This document shows positions 58,797 to 64,000 of a DNA stretch of 64,000 nucleotides, piece after piece (position 1 is the stretch's first letter; each line of letters starts with the position of its first letter). Location of the stretch: the NCBI RefSeq assembly GCF_000348945.1, contig NZ_AOCK01000002.1, forward strand, positions 248,001-312,000, read 5' to 3'. Source of the stretch: Paeniglutamicibacter gangotriensis Lz1y. Its GTDB lineage: Bacteria > Actinomycetota > Actinomycetes > Actinomycetales > Micrococcaceae. The position numbers and the translations under genes are program-made. The notes under the pieces were generated by a model. That model saw only the letters and a program-made list of their open reading frames with translations. It was not told the DNA's origin and made no database searches.

Positions 58797-59654
58797 TTAC
58801 TCGATCACGGCGTCGGAAAACACCGGTGGGTTCCCGAGCGATGGACGGTGAGAGGGAGGCTGGTAGCCATTGATGTCAGTGACTCCAAGCTCCCGTGCGA
58901 TCTCGGCACCGATCAGTACTTGGCCACTGCGGTTCATCAACTGCGGGTCCCATGCAAGCGCGTCAATCACACGCCCGGTAAACTCCGGAGATTCCGCTGA
59001 GGCGATCAGTTCGTCGTATGTTCCCGGGTTCGCGGCCAACGCCCCGAGTGTGCGTTCCGTTGTGAGGATGCCCATCCATATCGAGATAACCGCGACATTG
59101 AAGAGGCGAAAGTCCACGGCCATGTCGTGGGCCATCTTGTCGACGGCCGCCTTGCCTGCTCCGTAGGCGGGGCCGTGCATGTAGCATGCTCCGCCGAACG
59201 ATGAAGTGTTCACCACGAGCCCTTTCCCATTCGCTTGAAGCAACGGAGCTGCGTAGTAGCTGGAGACGTAACTTGATCGCATTCCCACGTTGAACATATC
59301 GAGCAACGTCAAGGGTTTTTCCCAGAAAGGACCGGGCACCGTGAGGGAGTCCGGTACTGCGAACGCGTTGTTGACCAGGATGTCGAGCCGTCCGTCGGTC
59401 TCACGGATCTGTTCGAACAATCCCTGCACCTGAGAGTCGTCGTTGTGATCCACGATGACCGGCACGCCTGTGCCTCCGCGACGGTTGATTTCCTCGGCGG
59501 TCGCAAAGACGGTTCCCGGCAACGACGAAACCCCTTCGCGCTGCGTGCGTCCCGTGACATATACCTTGGCCCCTGTCTCGCCCAAGGCCAGCGCGATGCC
59601 TTTGCCGGCTCCCCGGCTGGCCCCCGTAACCACAACCACTCGATCCGAATTCAT
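58797..59654 (-). CDS. short-chain dehydrogenase/reductase (DHRS1-like)
   Basis: A 285-residue SDR. The NAD(P) motif TGASRGAGKGIALALGETGA is at the N-terminus, with VYVTGRTQRE (NADP-type Arg) next. NNAFAV matches NNAG, and the active site is Ser in NTSSFGG with YGAGKAAVDK (Tyr, Lys). The sequence resembles the DHRS1 subgroup. ATG 59654 is preferred; ATG 59672 lies in frame 18 bases earlier, but no ribosome site precedes it. Likely part of a small catabolic cluster with the SnoaL-like gene. Confidence 0.88.
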   Translation of the reverse strand: MNSDRVVVVTGASRGAGKGIALALGETGAKVYVTGRTQREGVSSLPGTVFATAEEINRRGGTGVPVIVDHNDDSQVQGLFEQIRETDGRLDILVNNAFAVPDSLTVPGPFWEKPLTLLDMFNVGMRSSYVSSYYAAPLLQANGKGLVVNTSSFGGACYMHGPAYGAGKAAVDKMAHDMAVDFRLFNVAVISIWMGILTTERTLGALAANPGTYDELIASAESPEFTGRVIDALAWDPQLMNRSGQVLIGAEIARELGVTDINGYQPPSHRPSLGNPPVFSDAVIE

Positions 59655-59672
59655 ACCCACTATGGACTCCAT

Positions 59673-59955
59673 TCGTCACTGGGCGGACACTCGTTCATCC
59701 AGGATGGTCCGCGTCCTGTCGATTACACTGCATGGATACGAAGATGCCCATACGTTGTCCCACTGACCGAGATGGAGTCCCCTTGAGGAGCTCAAGATTC
59801 GTGTGTTCCTCCTGTGAGTCAGGTCCAGGGCGTGGCCGCAGCCATCCAACAGGAGAAGTCGACTGTGGCGAGGCCCCCGGCCGAACGCGGGAAGCTGGAT
59901 AGGCATGAATGCCGGGAGGATCTGCCGCCGGCCCAAATTTTGTGCCTGCTGCAGG
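59673..59955. other. intergenic stretch between SDR and phosphoribosyltransferase genes
   Basis: 283 bases without a supported gene. Contains ATGGA-c-TCCAT at the SDR start, which may be an operator or chance. The SDR promoter should lie here on the minus strand. Confidence 0.5.
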
Positions 59956-60624
59956 TTACAGGTGCGGGACCAAGGCGATGATTTCGTAGTCGGCCAGCGA
60001 ATCGAAGCGGGAGTAGAAGGCGCTGACGGAGTGGAACACCCGCGGGGCGATGGCGCAGATGAATTCGTCCACCAGCGGCTCGACTTCCTTGCGGGCGTCC
60101 TTCGGGGCCACCGGAACGGCGACCACGATGCGCTCGGCTCCGGCCTCGCGCATTAATTCGACGGCGGCCAGCATCGTGGCACCGCTGGCCATCCCGTCGT
60201 CGGCCAGGATCACCGTGCGGCCGGCCACCGGCAGGACGATCTCGCCCACGAGCCTCGAACGCAGTTCCTCGAGGTCTTTCCGCGCGGTGGTTTCGACCTC
60301 GTCCAGGACCTCCTTCTCGAAGCGCAGCTGCGCCGAATCCCAGACGCCCTCGATGTACTTCAGAGAGGTGTGTTCCCCGTAGGCGGCCAGCGCCGCGAAG
60401 GCGATCTCGCTGCGTTCGGGCATCACCAGCCGGCGCACCGCCAGGACATCGACCTCGAGTCCCAGGGCGCGGGCGATTTCCGCTGCCACCGGCACCCCGC
60501 CGCGCAAGAGCCCGAGCACCAGCGCGTCGGGGTCGTTGGCGTAGCGCTGCAGATCGACCGCAAGGAATGCGCCGGCGGTGGTGCGGTCCGCGAAGCGGGT
60601 GGGTGCAATGTGTTCGGGTGTCAT
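59956..60624 (-). CDS. phosphoribosyltransferase family protein
   Basis: A 222-residue type I PRTase. The PRPP-binding motif is TVILADDGMASGATM (Asp-Asp pair, about residues 137-151), and the N-terminal region LVLGLLRGGVPVAAEIARAL is also characteristic. Such stand-alone 'predicted phosphoribosyltransferases' are of unknown substrate. ATG 60624 has CAGACT 7 bases upstream, so it is probably leaderless. Confidence 0.88.
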   Translation of the reverse strand: MTPEHIAPTRFADRTTAGAFLAVDLQRYANDPDALVLGLLRGGVPVAAEIARALGLEVDVLAVRRLVMPERSEIAFAALAAYGEHTSLKYIEGVWDSAQLRFEKEVLDEVETTARKDLEELRSRLVGEIVLPVAGRTVILADDGMASGATMLAAVELMREAGAERIVVAVPVAPKDARKEVEPLVDEFICAIAPRVFHSVSAFYSRFDSLADYEIIALVPHL

Positions 60625-60726
60625 GTCTCTTAGTCTGTACCACTGCGCGCCGGCAGGGGGAAATAGCCACGATTTTGCGCCTCTTGACAGGCCAAAAGGG
60701 AGTTCGGCGGCACTAGCATGGGGGTC

Positions 60727-61245
60727 ATGAAGCGAATTTCGGCTCTGATGGTGATTCCCGCCGTGGCCCTGGCACTGACCTCCTGCGGCGGCGACGGCCA
60801 TGTGCCCCAGGGGCACGCGGGCTCGAGCTCTGCATCGACCACCGCCTCATCTACCTCCCCCGGCACCGAATCCGCTGTCCCCTCGACCGGGTCGGCAACC
60901 CCGGGACCCAGCACTTCGGACTCCGCCACCCCGAATCCCGAGGCGTCGGTCATTGGACAATGGGGCGGGGACACCGAAGGAGCGCCGGTACTGTGGTTCG
61001 CGGAAACAGGGAGGTACAACGGAAACGATGGGTGCAACACGCTCAACGGAAGCTGGGTGGCCGACGGAGGGCGCGTCGCACTGAAAGACATGACGATGAC
61101 GGCGATGGCTTGTCCCGGGATGGACACCTGGCTCTCCTTGGCGGCAGCGGTGCAGGTGGTGCAGGTGAAGGGCCAGATGCTCCACGTGGACAATGCGGAC
61201 GGGCAGAAGATCGGGACACTGCCGCGCAGCAACGTCGCCGACTGA
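60727..61245 (+). CDS. META-domain lipoprotein (HslJ-like)
   Basis: A 172-residue lipoprotein. Signal peptide MKRISALMVIPAVALALTSC ends in lipobox LTSC (Cys20). A long Ser/Thr/Pro linker (about residues 25-75) precedes the META domain, with YNGNDGCNTLNGSW and TMTAMACPGMDTWL (paired Cys). META/HslJ proteins are linked to heat or antibiotic stress tolerance. ATG 60727 is chosen since TAGCAT lies 7 bases upstream; ATG 60718 would add three residues. Confidence 0.88.
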   Translation: MKRISALMVIPAVALALTSCGGDGHVPQGHAGSSSASTTASSTSPGTESAVPSTGSATPGPSTSDSATPNPEASVIGQWGGDTEGAPVLWFAETGRYNGNDGCNTLNGSWVADGGRVALKDMTMTAMACPGMDTWLSLAAAVQVVQVKGQMLHVDNADGQKIGTLPRSNVAD

Positions 61246-61273
61246 GCCCCGGCCCACCGCGGCCCACTGCGGC

Positions 61274-62241
61274 CTAGCGAATGATTCTCCCGTGCTCCCA
61301 GTGGATTCGTTGGCCGGCAAAGCGAGTTTGCAAGGCCCTGTCGTGGCCGATCAGCACCACCGTCGCAGCGGACTCCGCCAGCGACGTCTCCCGCTCGTCG
61401 GCCGGCGCGGGGGAGAGATGGTTGGATGCTCGTCGAGCAGCAACAACTGGGCCGGGCGGGCAAACATTCGTGGCACATCGAGCCAGCGCCGCCGGCCCAG
61501 GGAGATGTCTTCGAACCGTTGGAGCAGTTCCGCGCGGCGGAAGAGGCCCAACGACAGCAACTGCCCGAGCTCCTCGGACGGCTCCCGGTCCGCAGCATGG
61601 AAGATTCCTTGGGCGGCCAACCACTGAGCGGACCAAGGCTCCGGGTGCTGGGTCAGGTAGCCCACTAATCCGCCGACTCTGCTGGCGCCGGCGGCGGGGT
61701 TAAGCCGTCCGGCGATGACCCGTAACAAGGTGGACCTCCCGGCCCTGTTGGTCCCGATGACTCGCACCCGGCCGCGCTCGAAGCCCCCGACACGCAACCG
61801 GTGCGCGGCGGCGGCAAGACGCTGGGTGGCCGCGGCGCCCTCAGGGGATTCGTAGATGTCGATCAACGCCGCGTAATCCGCCAGCGGGCCCGCAAACTGC
61901 GCTTCGCTCGCGCGCGCGGTCCGGAGGCGCGGGCGACGATGCGCGCTTCGAGATCCAGCATCCCGGACAAGGCGTGGGCCCCGACGTCCGTGACACTCCA
62001 GTGCTGCTCGAAGTGCGGCCGTTGCCGCAGGCGACCGAAGCCTCCGGCCGCCTGCCGGATCAGGGTCCCGGACCACGGGTGTAGTTCTCCTGCCCGGCGG
62101 CGCAGCAGCATGGTCTTGCCCGCGCCGTTCTCCCCGTTGACCCCCAGGCATTCGTCAGGGCACACCGAGAAGTCCAGATCCTTGAACACGACGCGGGCAG
62201 GGTAGGAAAAGGTGATCCCGAAGGGATAGTTGGGTGCCCAT
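61274..62241 (-). pseudogene. ABC-F ATPase, multiply frameshifted
   Basis: Pieces of one ABC-F protein lie in order in three frames. The start is MGTQLSLRD (from 62241). After a shift near 62215 comes ITFSYPARVVFKDLDF and Walker A VNGENGAGKTMLL. A second shift near 61905-61935 leads to a degenerate second Walker A (GTNRAGRST) and RMFARPAQLLLLDE, and a third near 61410-61425 gives VVLIGHDRALQTRF and the end. ABC-F proteins protect ribosomes or act in translation. The normal DEPTNHLS motif has become DEHPTISPP. The gene is clearly inactive. Confidence 0.85.
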
Positions 62242-62605
62242 AGATTGCTTCTCGTATTTTCTGCGCAGCGCCTGGAGTGATGCCCGGGATACTGCGCTCG
62301 CTGTCAACGGCTGGGTGGTGCGCGGCTCCATGGATCCGGGCGAACACCGCAGGGGGCGTCGGCGCAGGATCATGGGCATGGCGCGGCGATCGGTGAGGCC
62401 ACCTAGGTGATGCAGGTGGCGTGTAAAACGATCGGCGGCCCGGTTACAAGAAGAAAAGCAGCATGGCCATACCCTAGCAACGGACCCACGTGGCTGACGC
62501 GGGTTCCGCCCGGTGGCGGGTCGTCTGCGTAGTGTGAAGCAGGTCTTTGCCGAAGCCGCCGGCACCGCGTATGAATGGATGGACACCGGTGCGCAAGGGA
62601 GAAAC
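62242..62605. other. intergenic stretch before the drug exporter
   Basis: 364 bases between the dead ABC-F gene and the divergent exporter. No open frame is supported. An inverted repeat CCACCT-N9-AGGTGG (62399-62419) could be an operator for either gene but is unverified. Confidence 0.5.
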
Positions 62606-64000
62606 GATGAGTGATCAAGGTCCAGTGGTCGAAGGTCAGGTGCCCGACCCGGCGCGCTGGCGGATCCTGGTGGTCCTACTGGTCACCATGTTCATGTCGC
62701 TCATCGGCGTCTCGATCGTGAATGTGGTGCTGCCCAGCATCCAGTCGGGGTTGGGTGCCTCGCAGTCCGATATCCAGTGGGTGCTCTCCGGTTATGCGCT
62801 GACCTTCGGCGTGGTGCTGGTAGCGGCGGGCCGAGCAGGGGACGTCTTTGGCCGCGGGGCGCTGTTCATTGCCGGGGTGGTGGTGTTCACGCTGTCCTCG
62901 GTCGCCGCGGGACTGGCACCTGACCCGCTGAGCCTGAACATCGCCAGATTCATCCAGGGCGTGGGCTCGGGGCTGATCAACCCGCAAGTGCTGGGGATGA
63001 TCCAACAATACTTCCGCCGGCGCGAGCGCGGGCGTGCCTATGGTGCGATGGGGACCATGGTCGGCTTCTCGGTGGCGATCGGACCACTGCTCGGAGGCGT
63101 GCTCATCGCGTGGCTGGGCTCCGAGACCGGCTGGCGCGCAACGTTCCTGGTCAATGTGCCGGTGGGAATCGCCGTCATCGTGCTGGCCCTGGTCTGGTTC
63201 CCGCGGCCGCTGTTCGCCAGGGTGCCGAACACCGTCCGGCAACCCGTGGCACGCGCAGTGGGCGAAGTGGGTGCGGCGCGCCGTTCCCGGAAAATTGCTG
63301 ACTTGGACCCGGTCGGCAGCATCTTGCTGGGCGTGGGGGTGCTGGCCCTGTTGCTTCCCTTTGTGCAGGGACGCCAGAGCCCCTGGGTGTGGTGGCTGCT
63401 GCCCGGCGGGCTGGCGGTGATCGCCGGGTGGGTGCGCTGGGAGCGGAACTACACCGCGCGCGGCCGATCCCCGATGGTGGATCTGCGGCTCTTTGGCATC
63501 AGGTCATTCACCTTCGGCACGCTGATTGCCGGGCTGTACTTCGTCGGGATCACCAGCGTCTGGGTGTTGGTGGCAATCTACGTCCAGGACGGGCAGGGCT
63601 TCAGCGCCCTGGACGCGGGGCTGCTGGGCTTGCCGGCGGCGCTGTGTGCGGCGGTAAGCTCGCACCTGGCCGGGCTGCGGATCATGGAATACGGGCGCAA
63701 GATCGTGATCTTCGGGATCTTGTCGGCGCTGTTCGGCCTGCTGGCCAGCATTGTGGTCATCGAATTGCATGCCGCCGGGTACGTGGGCCTGTGGTGGCTG
63801 TTGCCCACCCTCGCGTTCATCGGCATCGCCCAGGGCGCCATCATCGCCCCGAACCAGGCACTGACGATGCTCGAGGTGCCCGAGAGCGCATCGGGCAGTG
63901 CCGGGGGAGTGATGCAGACCGGCCAGCGGATCGGCACCGCGGTGGGTATAGCGATGATGACCGGGATCTTCTTCGCCACGCTGCGCGCCACGGCCTGGGA
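62606..64000 (+). CDS. MFS transporter of the DHA2 (EmrB/QacA) drug-export family, partial
   Basis: The first 465 codons of a gene that continues past the window. Motifs are LIGVSIVNVVLPSIQSGLGA (helix 1, with the DHA2 pattern D/N-x-T/V-V-x-V-A-LP slightly altered), VLSGYALTFGVVLVAAGRAG (motif A loop) and GRAYGAMGTMVGFSVAIGP (antiporter motif C). The 14-helix layout fits. AAGGGAG lies 4-5 bases before ATG 62606. Divergent from a decayed ABC-F gene, perhaps a remnant of a small resistance-related locus. Confidence 0.92.

Overview
This 64 kb window is chromosomal DNA of a high-G+C actinobacterium, most likely a member of the Micrococcaceae (Arthrobacter, Glutamicibacter or Paeniglutamicibacter type). 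Four things point there. A wecA-like gene precedes the ATP synthase operon, and a DUF2550 gene follows it. The Actinobacteria/Archaea mismatch endonuclease NucS is present. The block clpS-DUF2017-murI-MBL hydrolase-rph-rdgB is conserved in this group. Many genes start directly at ATG or GTG 6-7 bases after a TANNNT -10 hexamer, which indicates leaderless transcripts. No rRNA, tRNA, CRISPR, prophage or insertion sequence was seen.

Layout: 1-9.0 kb holds the end of a wecA-like transferase, two small AtpI/AtpZ-type membrane genes, atpBEFHAGDC and DUF2550, closed by a perfect 21-bp hairpin. 9.1-17.9 kb holds cspA, nagA and nucS (minus), a zinc-ribbon-like protein, a lipoprotein, an AI-2E family permease, a large exported membrane protein and a YbbN/CnoX-like protein. 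18-23 kb has an ABC exporter pair, DUF3039 and an SF2 helicase. 23-29.5 kb has pncB-pncA facing the clpS...rdgB block. 29.6-34.1 kb has a frameshifted epimerase gene, a DUF6176-like gene and aconitase. 35-42.3 kb is a divergently arranged sugar-uptake locus: ROK repressor and sugar-phosphate isomerase on one strand, and a ribose-type ABC importer with a Gfo/Idh dehydrogenase on the other, with two palindromes between them. 42.3-54.3 kb has DedA, a YtrA-type GntR/ABC operon, a DnaQ-BRCT exonuclease and sbcDC with a divergent unknown gene, then an MFS permease. 54.4-59.7 kb is an accessory catabolic-looking patch (IclR, MHS-type MFS permease, SnoaL-like protein, SDR) with gene relics. 60-64 kb has a phosphoribosyltransferase, a META-domain lipoprotein, a decayed ABC-F gene and the start of a DHA2-type drug exporter that runs off the window.

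No clearly new multi-gene system was found. The most interesting signals are regulatory or evolutionary: repeated leaderless start architecture, stem-loops at four junctions of the atp operon, an attenuator-like hairpin in the cspA leader, an ATP synthase epsilon subunit without its C-terminal helical domain, paired operator-like palindromes in the sugar locus, and several genes in decay.
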